NCBI RefSeq assembly: GCF_000230735.2
Contig: NC_019962.1
Location: 1,860,001-1,924,000 of the forward strand
Length of the DNA stretch: 64,000 bases
Reading direction: 5' to 3'
From: Natrinema pellirubrum DSM 15624
GTDB lineage: Archaea > Halobacteriota > Halobacteria > Halobacteriales > Natrialbaceae
Within the stretch, counting starts at the first letter, position 1. Every line of letters begins with the position of its first letter. The notes below the pieces were generated by a model. It had not been told where the DNA came from, did no database searches, and saw only the letters and a program-made list of their open reading frames with translations. A program made the translations under genes and the position numbers. Shown here piece after piece: positions 9,705 to 17,819 of the stretch.

Positions 9705-10571
9705 TTACTCGTATTCGTAGAAACCGTGTCCAGTCTTTTTGCCGAGATCTCCCGCTTCGACCTTGCGCTTGAGGAGATAGGCCGGCTTGTACCGATCACC
9801 TAACTCCTCGTGGAGCGTCTCGGAGGCGTGGAGACAGACGTCGAGGCCGATGTGGTCGGCCAGCGTCAGCGGCCCCATCGGCACGTTGGTCCCGAGTTCC
9901 ATTCCCGTGTCGATGTCCTCCTTCGAGGCGACGCCCTCGTCGTAGGCCCGGATCCCCTCGTTAATCCAGGGCATCAGGATCCGGTTGGTGACGAAGCCGG
10001 GCTTGTCGTCGGCCTCCCAGGTCGTCTTCCCGAGATCCTCGGCGAATTCGTGTGCCAGCTCGGTGACGTCGTCGTCGGTCTTCTCGCCGACGACGATCTC
10101 GACGCCCTCCATCACCGGGACGGGATTCATGAAGTGCAGCCCGACGACGGCCGCCGGTCGCTCGGTCGCGCTCGCGATCGAGGTAATCGAGAGCGTACTC
10201 GTGTTCGTCGCGAGGACGGCGTCGTCGCGACAGGTCTCGTCGAGGTCGGCGAAGATGTCGCGTTTGATCTCGAGGTTCTCGACGGCAGCCTCGACGACGA
10301 CATCGCAGTCCGCGAGGTCCTCGAGGTCGGTCGTGCCGGTGATCCGGTCGCGGGCCGCGTCGGCTTCGTCCTCGGTCAGAGCGTCTCTGCTGACGAGTCG
10401 GCCGAGACTGTCGTCGATCGTCTCGAAGCCACTGTCGACGAACTCCTGTTCGACGTCGCGCATGACGACGTCGTAGCCTGCCGTTGCGGCGACCTGTGCG
10501 ATACCACTGCCCATCGTGCCAGCGCCGACGACGCCGACACGGTCGATCGTCTCTACGTCTGCAACCATCAT
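9705..10571 (-). CDS. 3-hydroxyacyl-CoA (3-hydroxybutyryl-CoA) dehydrogenase
   Basis: This 288-residue NAD-dependent enzyme oxidises (S)-3-hydroxyacyl-CoA to 3-ketoacyl-CoA. The Rossmann motif GVVGAGTMGSGIAQ is at residues 13-26, with an acidic residue ending the second strand. LHFMNPVPVM contains the catalytic His. GFVTNRILMPWINEG and PMGPLTLADHIGLD are the dimerisation-domain signatures. The length matches stand-alone HBDH, without a fused hydratase. It is divergent from the thiolase gene and converges on the acyl-CoA dehydrogenase across the IS630 junction. Confidence 0.93.
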   Translation of the reverse strand: MMVADVETIDRVGVVGAGTMGSGIAQVAATAGYDVVMRDVEQEFVDSGFETIDDSLGRLVSRDALTEDEADAARDRITGTTDLEDLADCDVVVEAAVENLEIKRDIFADLDETCRDDAVLATNTSTLSITSIASATERPAAVVGLHFMNPVPVMEGVEIVVGEKTDDDVTELAHEFAEDLGKTTWEADDKPGFVTNRILMPWINEGIRAYDEGVASKEDIDTGMELGTNVPMGPLTLADHIGLDVCLHASETLHEELGDRYKPAYLLKRKVEAGDLGKKTGHGFYEYE

Positions 10572-10698
10572 TCCGTGGTGGTCGGACTGTCGTAGTAAAT
10601 GTCCCGACTCTCGTCAGTGACGGAACCGACGGTCACAACCTCCGGCCGTCGTCCGACACAGCTATACCGCACGAACTGATATGAGACGGTGATAACTA

Positions 10699-11865
10699 AT
10701 GACACAGGTGCAACTCGCCGGCACAGGCATGACGACGTTTGGCTCTCACCCCGATCGGACGGGCAGGGACATGTTCGCAGACGCCGGGCTCGCCGCTCTC
10801 GAGGACGCCGGCGTCCCGGCTGGGGACGTCGACGAACTCTTCTACGGCAACTTCGTCGGCACCCTCTCGGAAGGACAGGGTCATCAGGGGCCGCTCATGG
10901 CGGAGGCACTCGGCACGACCGTCCCATCGCGACGGATCGAAAGCGCCTGTGCCTCGAGCGGGCTCGCGGTCCACGACGCCGTGCGTGCGATCCGAAACGG
11001 CGAGTCCGATGTCGTCGTTGCTGGCGGTATGGAGCGGATGACGAACATGGGCACGGCCGGGGCGACGAAAGGGCTGGCCAGTGCGGCCGACGATCTCTAT
11101 GAAGTCCGGGCGGGTGTCACCTTCCCCGGCGCGTACGCGCTGATGGCTCGGGCCTACTTCGACGAGTACGGCGGCACCCACGAGGATCTGGCCCATATCG
11201 CGGTCAAAAACCACGACAACGCACTCGCCAACGACCACGCCCATCTCCGGCAGGAGATCACGGTTGCGGACGCACTCGATGCACCCGAGATCGCGTCACC
11301 GTTTACCCTGTACGACGCCTGTCCGATCAGCGACGGGGCGGCCGCGATCGTCTTGACCACCCCCGAATACGCCGCGGAACACGACCTCGAGGCCAACGTG
11401 GCGATCACGGGTGCCGGCCACGGCGGCGATACGATGGCGCTGCACGATCGCCAGTCGCTCTCGAAGACGCCTGCAACCCGCGACGCGGCAGTAGACGCCT
11501 ACGACGACGCCGGCATCGAACCCAGCGATATCTCCGTCGCGGAGGTTCACGACTGCTTTACGATCGCCGAAGTCCTCGCCCTCGAGGGGCTTGGCCTCTA
11601 CAGTCACGGCGAGGCGATCGGGGCAGCCCGCCGCGGCGAGACGCGCCGTGACGGCGAGTTGCCGGTGAACCTCTCCGGCGGCCTGAAAGCGAAGGGCCAT
11701 CCCGTCGGCGCAACCGGGGCCGCCCAGGTGGCTGCCATCGCGACGCTGCTCGACGGCACCCATCCGCGGGCCGACGCCGTCGACGACGCCACGGTCGGCG
11801 TCGCCCAGAACGCCGGTGGGACCGTCGCCAGTGCGACCGTTCACGTTCTGGAGGTGATGGAGTGA
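10699..11865 (+). CDS. SCP-x-type thiolase (acetyl-CoA C-acyltransferase)
   Basis: This 388-residue protein has the thiolase fold. The nucleophilic cysteine is in IESACASSGLAVHDA (about residues 80-94). VHDCFTIAEV supplies a catalytic His, and the C-terminal GHPVGATGAAQ box supplies another. The second reactive Cys box of classical biosynthetic thiolases is replaced, as is usual in the archaeal/SCP-x subgroup. Its stop overlaps the start of the DUF35 gene (ATGA arrangement). Archaeal thiolases of this group work as a complex with DUF35 proteins, so the pair probably forms one enzyme that cleaves 3-ketoacyl-CoA or condenses acetyl-CoA. Confidence 0.92.
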   Translation: MTQVQLAGTGMTTFGSHPDRTGRDMFADAGLAALEDAGVPAGDVDELFYGNFVGTLSEGQGHQGPLMAEALGTTVPSRRIESACASSGLAVHDAVRAIRNGESDVVVAGGMERMTNMGTAGATKGLASAADDLYEVRAGVTFPGAYALMARAYFDEYGGTHEDLAHIAVKNHDNALANDHAHLRQEITVADALDAPEIASPFTLYDACPISDGAAAIVLTTPEYAAEHDLEANVAITGAGHGGDTMALHDRQSLSKTPATRDAAVDAYDDAGIEPSDISVAEVHDCFTIAEVLALEGLGLYSHGEAIGAARRGETRRDGELPVNLSGGLKAKGHPVGATGAAQVAAIATLLDGTHPRADAVDDATVGVAQNAGGTVASATVHVLEVME

Positions 11866-12251
11866 TGACGGACGTGACCAACGGCGAGTACGACGCGTTC
11901 CTCGAGGCGCTTGCAGCGGGCGAGGGCTACTACCGCGTCTGCGAGAACGGGCACGGCCTGCTGCCACCACGGCGTGCCTGCCCGCACTGTGGCGATCGCA
12001 ATCTCACGGAGCGGGACCTCCCGTCGGCCGGCGAGATCGTCACGCACACGACCGTGTCCGTCCCGACGCCGCAGTTCGAAGACGACGCCCCCTATGTCAC
12101 CGCAGTCGTCGACTTCGGCGGCGTCCGACTCACGGGAGTCGTGCGGGGCATCGATCAAACGGCCGTCGAAATCGGTGACCGCGTCACCGCGACCGTCGAA
12201 TCCAACGAGACTGACGGCGAGCGGACGATCGTGTTCCGGCCGGCAAAATAA
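11862..12251 (+). CDS. DUF35 OB-fold protein with zinc-ribbon-like N-terminus, thiolase partner
   Basis: This 129-residue protein has an N-terminal metal-ribbon-like segment (VCENGHG...ACPHCGDRN, residues about 26-46) and a C-terminal OB-fold with beta-rich sequence (about 55-125). One cysteine of the usual four-Cys ribbon looks replaced, so metal binding may be lost or altered. The gene overlaps the thiolase stop by 4 nt, which suggests translational coupling. In archaea, DUF35 proteins bridge thiolase and HMG-CoA synthase and help channel acyl-CoA. No HMG-CoA synthase lies in the window. Confidence 0.9.
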   Translation: MMTDVTNGEYDAFLEALAAGEGYYRVCENGHGLLPPRRACPHCGDRNLTERDLPSAGEIVTHTTVSVPTPQFEDDAPYVTAVVDFGGVRLTGVVRGIDQTAVEIGDRVTATVESNETDGERTIVFRPAK

Positions 12252-12299
12252 CGGGCCCGATTCGCGATACGAACGCCATTCGAACGGTCGTCGACCCGG

Positions 12300-13937
12300 C
12301 TACAGGCCGTGTTTCTGCTGCTCTTCTTTGCGGAGTTCGACGCGGCGGATCTTCCCGCTCGAGGTCTTGGGGAGTTCGTCGGTGAACTCGATCCGGCGGG
12401 GGTACTTGTAGGGGGCCGTTTCTTCTTTCATGAACGACTGTAAGTCGTCTTTCAGTTCGCCGGTGCCCTCGTGGCCCTCGGCGAGGATCACGTAGGCCTT
12501 GACGACGCTGCCGCGTTCTTCGTGTGGACTGTCGACGACGGCGGCCTCGGCGACGGCATCGTGGGTGACGAGGGCATCCTCGACCTCGAAGGGACCGATG
12601 CGATAGCCCGACGAGATGATGATATCGTCGGCCCGGCCTTCGAAGAAGAAGTAGCCGTCTTCGTCGCGGGAGGCGAGGTCGCCCGTGCGGTAGTAGTCGC
12701 CGGAGAGTTTCTGCTCGTCGAGGTTCGGTTTCTCGTAGTAGCCATCGAAGATCGCCGGCGAGTCGACCGGCACGGCGATCTCACCGATCTCGCCGGGCTC
12801 GACCGGTTCCTCGTCGTCGACGTCGATGATCGTTGCGCCGACACCGGGCGTCGGCTTGCCCATGCTGCCGGGTTTGACGTCGATTCCGGGGTAGTTCGTC
12901 ACCAAGGCAACGGTCTCGGTCTGGCCGTAGCCGTCACGCGGGGTCACGCCCCAGGCGTCCTGAATGCGCTCGATCGGCTCGCGGTTGAGTGGCTCGCCCG
13001 CCGACAGCGCGTCGTTGAGGGTGACATCGTAGTCCTCGAGGTCGGCGTTGGCGAACATCCGGTACTGGGTCGGGACGGCACAGAGCTTGGTGACCCCTTC
13101 CGCCTCCATGATCTCGAGGAACGTGTCGGGCTCGAACTCGCCGTCGTAGATGAGTTGGGTCGCGCCCGTCGTCAGGCCGACGCCAACCGGGCTCCAGAAC
13201 CACTTCGCCCAGCCGGTCCCCGTGGTGGCCCACAGCAGTTCGTCCTCGAGGTCGGTGTCCTCGTCGACACCCCACCAGTAGGGGGCGTTGATCCGGTTGA
13301 AACAGTACTGCCAGCGGTGTTTATGCAGCACCGGTTTGGGCTGGCCGGTCGTTCCGCTGGTGTAGTTGATCGTCATCGGATCCTCGGCAGCCAACTCGGG
13401 CCCGTCGTAGTCGGTCGACTCCTCGGCCATGACGTCCGCGACCGTCGTCCATCCCTCGCCCTGCAGATCGTCTTCGGAACCGTCGAGGACGATGACCCGC
13501 TCGAGTGGGGTCTCCTCGAGTACCGGTTCGACCATGTCGGTCAGCGATTCGTGGACGACGATGCTCGTCGCGGTACAGTCGTCGGCTCGGAACGCGATGT
13601 CTTTCGAGCGCAGCATCGACGAACAGGGGACCAGCAGCGAGCCGGTCGCCAGCGCACCGAGTTGGATAGCGAACGCGTCGGGATGGCGCGGGAACAGGTG
13701 CATCACCCGGTCGCCCTCGGTGACGCCGAGGGACTCGAGGCCGTTGGCAAAGCGGTTCATGTCGTCCCGGATCTCGGCGTAGGTCCGTTCCTCACGGCCC
13801 CCCTCGTCGTCCAAGAACCGGACGGCGACGCGATCGCCGACCGAGTCGGCGTGGTCCGTGACGACCGACGTGATCGCATACGAATCCGGGATATCCCACT
13901 CGAAGCTGTCTGCTTCTGTAGTGTAATTAACACCCAT
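12300..13937 (-). CDS. Acyl-CoA synthetase, AMP-forming (medium-chain/acetyl-like)
   Basis: This roughly 545-residue enzyme activates a carboxylic acid to acyl-CoA using ATP. The phosphate loop is TINYTSGTTGQPKP, the adenylate-binding box is DGYGQTETV, the hinge region is TGDLASRDEDGYFFFEGRADD, and the catalytic lysine lies in KTSSGKIRRVELR at the C-terminus. The motif pattern fits the medium-chain (MACS) and acetate/propionate-like groups; the real substrate is unknown. I chose the ATG at 13937, because the 20 upstream codons in frame lack family similarity and are AT-rich promoter-like sequence. It is divergent from methylmalonyl-CoA mutase, which suggests a propionate or branched-chain substrate. 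Confidence 0.92.
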   Translation of the reverse strand: MGVNYTTEADSFEWDIPDSYAITSVVTDHADSVGDRVAVRFLDDEGGREERTYAEIRDDMNRFANGLESLGVTEGDRVMHLFPRHPDAFAIQLGALATGSLLVPCSSMLRSKDIAFRADDCTATSIVVHESLTDMVEPVLEETPLERVIVLDGSEDDLQGEGWTTVADVMAEESTDYDGPELAAEDPMTINYTSGTTGQPKPVLHKHRWQYCFNRINAPYWWGVDEDTDLEDELLWATTGTGWAKWFWSPVGVGLTTGATQLIYDGEFEPDTFLEIMEAEGVTKLCAVPTQYRMFANADLEDYDVTLNDALSAGEPLNREPIERIQDAWGVTPRDGYGQTETVALVTNYPGIDVKPGSMGKPTPGVGATIIDVDDEEPVEPGEIGEIAVPVDSPAIFDGYYEKPNLDEQKLSGDYYRTGDLASRDEDGYFFFEGRADDIIISSGYRIGPFEVEDALVTHDAVAEAAVVDSPHEERGSVVKAYVILAEGHEGTGELKDDLQSFMKEETAPYKYPRRIEFTDELPKTSSGKIRRVELRKEEQQKHGL

Positions 13938-14124
13938 ACGCTGCCAATCAGAACGCGCAATCTTGAATCTTTTGTTACAATTGGTAATTTGTATCATCTA
14001 TATATTCCATATCCATCGTACTCCCGGTGTCGGCCGCCGACTCCGGCCGTCGATCGTCACTTGCGCCGGAGAGTCGCCTCGAGCGGCACAACATTTTAGA
14101 AGAGTTGCATCTATACGCTAGACA
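13938..14124. promoter_or_regulatory. Divergent promoter region, acyl-CoA synthetase / methylmalonyl-CoA mutase
   Basis: This 187-bp gap separates two divergently transcribed genes. The AT-rich segment TCTATATATTCCATAT (about 13998-14013) and the AATTGGTAATTTG stretch beside it are the only low-GC sequence nearby and are likely to hold TATA/BRE elements. Shared control of acid activation and methylmalonyl-CoA conversion is plausible. No operator repeat is evident. Confidence 0.45.
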
Positions 14125-15822
14125 ATGTTCGACGAGCAAGAACTGGCGGAGATTTCCCAACAACGGGAGTCGTGGGAAGCGGAGACGCTCGATCCGTCGT
14201 TAGAACGCGGCGAGCGCAAAGAGCGATTCGCGACGGTCTCGAACCACGAGGTCGATCGCCTCTACACGCCCGAAGACATCGCCGACCTCGAGTTCGACGA
14301 GGACCTCGGGTTCCCCGGTGAGCCACCGTACACGCGGGGGCCGTACCCGACGATGTACCGCGGGCGCACGTGGACGATGCGCCAGTTCGCCGGGTTCGGG
14401 ACCGCAGAGGAAACCAACGAGCGCTTTCACTACTTGATCGACGAGGGCCAGACCGGGCTCTCGACGGCGTTCGACATGCCGTCGCTGATGGGGATCGACT
14501 CGGATCACCCAATGAGCGAAGGCGAGGTCGGCAAGGAGGGTGTGGCCGTCGACACGCTCCGGGACATGGAAATCCTGTTCGACGGCATCGACATCGATGA
14601 CGTGTCGACCTCGTTTACGATCAACCCGTCGGCAGCGGTCATCTACGCGATGTACATCGCGCTGGCCGACCAGCAGGGCGTCCCCCGTGACGAAGTCCGG
14701 GGGACCCTCCAGAACGACATGCTGAAGGAGTTCATCGCGCAGAAAGAGTGGGTCATCCCGCCGGAGCCCTCCCTTAAGATCGTCACTGACACGATCGAGT
14801 TCGCCGTCGAGGAGACGCCGAAATTCCACCCGGTCTCGATCTCGGGCTATCACATCCGGGAGGCCGGCTCGACCGCGGCCCAGGAGGCCGCCTTTACGCT
14901 CGCCGACGGCTTCGCCTACGTCGAGGACTGTCTCGAGCGCGGACTCGATGTCGACGAGTTCGGCCCGTTGCTGTCGTTTTTCTTCAACTCACACAACTCC
15001 ATCTTCGAAGAGATCGCGAAGTTCCGGGCCTCACGCCGTGTCTATGCCCGTCTGATGGAGGAGTGGTACGGCGCGGACGAGCCCGAATCCAAGCGTATGA
15101 AGTTCCACACCCAGACGGCGGGCCAATCGCTGACGGCCCAGCAGCCGCTGAACAACATCGTCCGGGTGACGATTCAGGCGCTGGCAGGCGTCTTCGGCGG
15201 AACCCAGTCGTTGCACACCAACAGCTTCGACGAGGCGCTGGCGCTGCCAAGCGAGAAGGCAGTCCGCGTCGCCTTGCGGACCCAGCAGATAATCGCCGAG
15301 GAATCCGGCGCGGCCGATATCGTCGATCCCATGGGCGGCTCCTTCGCCATCGAGAAACTCACAAACGAGATGGAAGCCGAGATCATGGACTATCTCGAGG
15401 AGATCAAAGCAATGGGCGACGGCTCGATCCGCGACGGCGTCCTCGAGGGCATCAACCAGGGCTACTATCACCGCGAGATTCAGGAAGCGAGCTACGAGTA
15501 CCAGCAACGCGTCGAACGCGGCGAGGAAGTCGTCGTCGGCGTCAACGAGTACACCATCGAGGAAGACACTTCGCCGGAGCTGTTACACGTCGACGAAACG
15601 ACGCGGGACCGCCAACTCGAGCGCTTAGAACAGGTCAAAGCCGACCGCGACGATGCGGCCGTCGATGCGACGCTCGAGGCGCTGTCGGACGCGATCGAAC
15701 GCGACGAGAACGTCATGCCGTACATCGTCGACGCCGTCAAGGCCTACGCAACGATGGGGGAGATCATGCAGGTCTTCGAAGACCACCACGGCGCGTATCG
15801 AGAGGAGATCAGCCCAGTCTGA
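14125..15822 (+). CDS. Methylmalonyl-CoA mutase, catalytic (alpha) subunit
   Basis: This 565-residue TIM-barrel subunit of B12-dependent methylmalonyl-CoA mutase lacks the cobalamin-binding domain. Family signatures include YTRGPYPTMYRGRTWTMRQF near residue 72, the substrate loops TGLSTAFDMPS and SISGYHIREAGS, and the conserved FFFNSHN and HTQTAGQSLTAQQPLNN blocks. In archaea the B12-binding domain is a separate protein, found here at 15952. The holoenzyme interconverts (R)-methylmalonyl-CoA and succinyl-CoA and would complete propionyl-CoA breakdown together with carboxylase and epimerase genes outside this window. Confidence 0.96.
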   Translation: MFDEQELAEISQQRESWEAETLDPSLERGERKERFATVSNHEVDRLYTPEDIADLEFDEDLGFPGEPPYTRGPYPTMYRGRTWTMRQFAGFGTAEETNERFHYLIDEGQTGLSTAFDMPSLMGIDSDHPMSEGEVGKEGVAVDTLRDMEILFDGIDIDDVSTSFTINPSAAVIYAMYIALADQQGVPRDEVRGTLQNDMLKEFIAQKEWVIPPEPSLKIVTDTIEFAVEETPKFHPVSISGYHIREAGSTAAQEAAFTLADGFAYVEDCLERGLDVDEFGPLLSFFFNSHNSIFEEIAKFRASRRVYARLMEEWYGADEPESKRMKFHTQTAGQSLTAQQPLNNIVRVTIQALAGVFGGTQSLHTNSFDEALALPSEKAVRVALRTQQIIAEESGAADIVDPMGGSFAIEKLTNEMEAEIMDYLEEIKAMGDGSIRDGVLEGINQGYYHREIQEASYEYQQRVERGEEVVVGVNEYTIEEDTSPELLHVDETTRDRQLERLEQVKADRDDAAVDATLEALSDAIERDENVMPYIVDAVKAYATMGEIMQVFEDHHGAYREEISPV

Positions 15823-15951
15823 ACCGGTCCCCCATCGGATGTCGCTCCCCGCCTTCCGGAGTCGGTCTTTCCCCGGTCTGAAGCGCCGTTTCGGCGGGCG
15901 AACCTGGCAGACTCCGATAGAATCATACGGTTCCTCTTCGAACCGCGGCCC

Positions 15952-16368
15952 ATGAGTATCGAGAACGATGAGCGGACAATTCGATGTATGGTTGCAAAGG
16001 TCGGTCTCGACGGCCACGACCGTGGCGCACACGTCATTTCTCGAGCGTTCCGTGACGCCGGCTTCGAGGTCATCTACTCCGGACTACACAAAGCACCCGA
16101 CGACATCGTCCAGGCTGCAGTGCAAGAGGACATCGACGTCCTCGGCATCTCGATTCTCTCCGGGGCGCACGATACGCTCGTCCCGAAAATCATGGACGGC
16201 CTCGAGGAATACGGCGCGAAAGAGGAGACGCTCGTACTCGTCGGCGGCGTGATTCCGGAAGAGGACCGCGACGACCTCAAAGCGGCAGGGGCTGCTGCGA
16301 TCTTCGGTCCCGGAACGTCGATCGAAGAGACGATCGACTTTGTCCGTAAAAACGTCCCCGACCGGTAA
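15952..16368 (+). CDS. Methylmalonyl-CoA mutase, cobalamin-binding small subunit
   Basis: This 138-residue protein is the B12-binding domain as a free subunit. It carries the base-off cobalamin signature: DGHDRG (His ligand, about residues 22-27), the ISILSGAH segment, and the VLVGGVIPEED glycine pair. The length matches other archaeal small subunits. It lies 129 bp downstream of the catalytic subunit on the same strand and is very likely co-transcribed with it. Confidence 0.95.
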   Translation: MSIENDERTIRCMVAKVGLDGHDRGAHVISRAFRDAGFEVIYSGLHKAPDDIVQAAVQEDIDVLGISILSGAHDTLVPKIMDGLEEYGAKEETLVLVGGVIPEEDRDDLKAAGAAAIFGPGTSIEETIDFVRKNVPDR

Positions 16369-16505
16369 CCACGGATGGCGGTCGATCGCGATCACAGCGG
16401 GCATCTATCGCTATGTTTGAAACTCTCGGATAGTGGCCACAGGCGATGTTCAGATTAGCTAGTTCCAGCAATACGCGTAGCTCTGGAGTCAGGTTTCGGC
16501 GGTTG

Positions 16506-16920
16506 CTAGTTCTGCATTTCTAAAAAGTATCTAAACTGGTAGGTATAACTATTTACCTCTTGAAAGAGACGTTCAACAGTACTCCAATTTCCATGAGTCT
16601 CGTTTCGAAATCGGAGCCCATGTCGGTGGAGTGCAGCGTAGAGCCAGGGGCCTGAACCGACGAGAAACACAGCGTCTTCGACGCCGTCTTTCTCGGGTAG
16701 TTCAACGAGAAATTGGCTGATGAGTCCAAATTTCGCGTTGGAAAGTATTTACCGTGGAGGTTCATCAGTTTCGGGAGCGACAGTAGCGTACAGCCAGTAC
16801 CGCTGATCGTCGAGTTGGATCACGGTTTCGTCACGCACGACGTGATCAGATTGGTTCCCATCTGTCGGCTGTCGGTCGGATTTTTGCAGAGTTCTAGACG
16901 GTCGATCGTGCCCGTTTGAC
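16506..16920 (-). pseudogene. Degenerate IS6-like DDE transposase remnant (second copy)
   Basis: Read on the minus strand, the piece ETVIQLDDQRYWLYATVAPE ends at a stop near 16755. The frame then resumes with LISQFLVELPEKDGVEDAVF and the VGSGPWLYAALHRHGLRF block, and ends VERLFQEV before a non-homologous tail. These match the central and C-terminal parts of haloarchaeal IS6-like transposases. An in-frame stop, a missing N-terminus and an altered DAVFLVD aspartate (VGS) show it is dead. It is of the same family as the relic at 2940-3465. Confidence 0.72.
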
Positions 16921-16924
16921 ACCG

Positions 16925-17815
16925 AACTATATGAGATATATACAGTATCTAAAAGTGATGGTTAGCACAGCTAAAGTTGGATATGCAACTAAACGAGAAT
17001 GCGTGTGTTCTCGTCGTTGAGGACCGCACACTCGGCGACCATATGGTCTTCCGCACCGTCACCCTCACCGCTCGAGCGAGTTCGTTGCCGTACAGGACTG
17101 CGTAGTTCAGGTGGTTGCCGGTCGGTTTCAGACAGCCATGGACGGTCAGCGAGGCGGTCGGACAGCTACTCGTCACCGCCGTTCGTCGCGGCCTTCGCCG
17201 GCGGTTGTACGTCGACCTCGTTGATCGGCTGTGGATCGGTGTTGTTGATCGGCCGTTGTGCGACCTCGTCGCGGGTCCGTCCCGTCGCGATCGAACCCGA
17301 GGACTTCGCCGATCACGAGGTCCTTCGCGTCCGGGTGCAGGTCGTCAGAATCGGATGCCGAATCGGGGGTCGGTGTCTCATGCTACTCTCGCCCGATTCG
17401 GCAGTCTTCCATACGGCGTGTGAGGCGTTAGCACTGTCGGCTGCGTTGCCAATGGACGTGCCGCCGTCGGTCGCGGCCTCGAGGAGTGCTGCATACACAG
17501 CACGTGCCGTTTATCTGATATTTTCGGTCACGGTGGCAAGAACAGAGACTGAGAGCTACTTCCCGTATCGCACTCGTGGTGCGGAGTCCACAGTGGTTCA
17601 AGTCTACACACGAATCCAAGACTGGGAAGCAGTTCAGGGATCAATGCCCTCGATTTGGTCATCCATCTCGAGTATACTCGCGAAAATCAAACACGTGATC
17701 GGTGCTTCTACTCGGCCGCCAAAACAAGACTCGAGATGGAGAACGAATGACCAAAGGCAGAACTGTAGGCCGACGTAAACATGCATCTGGGAAGGATGAC
17801 CGAAAAAGGCTAATT
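16925..17815. pseudogene. Decayed region with an unidentified frameshifted C-terminal relic on the minus strand
   Basis: No intact gene is convincing. On the minus strand a protein-like stretch can be followed through frame changes: PTPDSASDSDDLHPDAKD, then LVIGEVLGFDRDG, then RDEVAQRPINNTDPQPINEV, ending with NGGDE and a stop at about 17176. This acidic tail looks haloarchaeal, but I do not recognise the family. The remainder (17430-17815) shows nothing I can support. Confidence 0.35.
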
Positions 17816-17819
17816 CGCG

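Larger units (their letters stand above)
8530..9707. repeat. Palindromic convergent-gene junction split by IS630, with TA target duplication
   Basis: The left flank reads GAGTAACGCG-TA and the right flank reads TA-CGCGTTACTC. Removing the element and one TA regenerates a perfect 22-bp palindrome centred on TA. It contains the TAA stop codons of both convergent genes, acyl-CoA dehydrogenase and hydroxyacyl-CoA dehydrogenase. The duplicated TA copies are at 8537-8538 and 9699-9700. The IS630 family duplicates TA on insertion. Confidence 0.8.

Noticed and set aside
12471-14099. 542-codon plus-strand frame across the acyl-CoA synthetase
   Set aside because: Antisense shadow. The minus-strand product has all the adenylate-forming motifs.
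16999-17778. 259-codon plus-strand open frame
   Set aside because: Composition is Ser/Arg-rich, not acidic, and the opposite strand carries recognisable but broken coding pieces.
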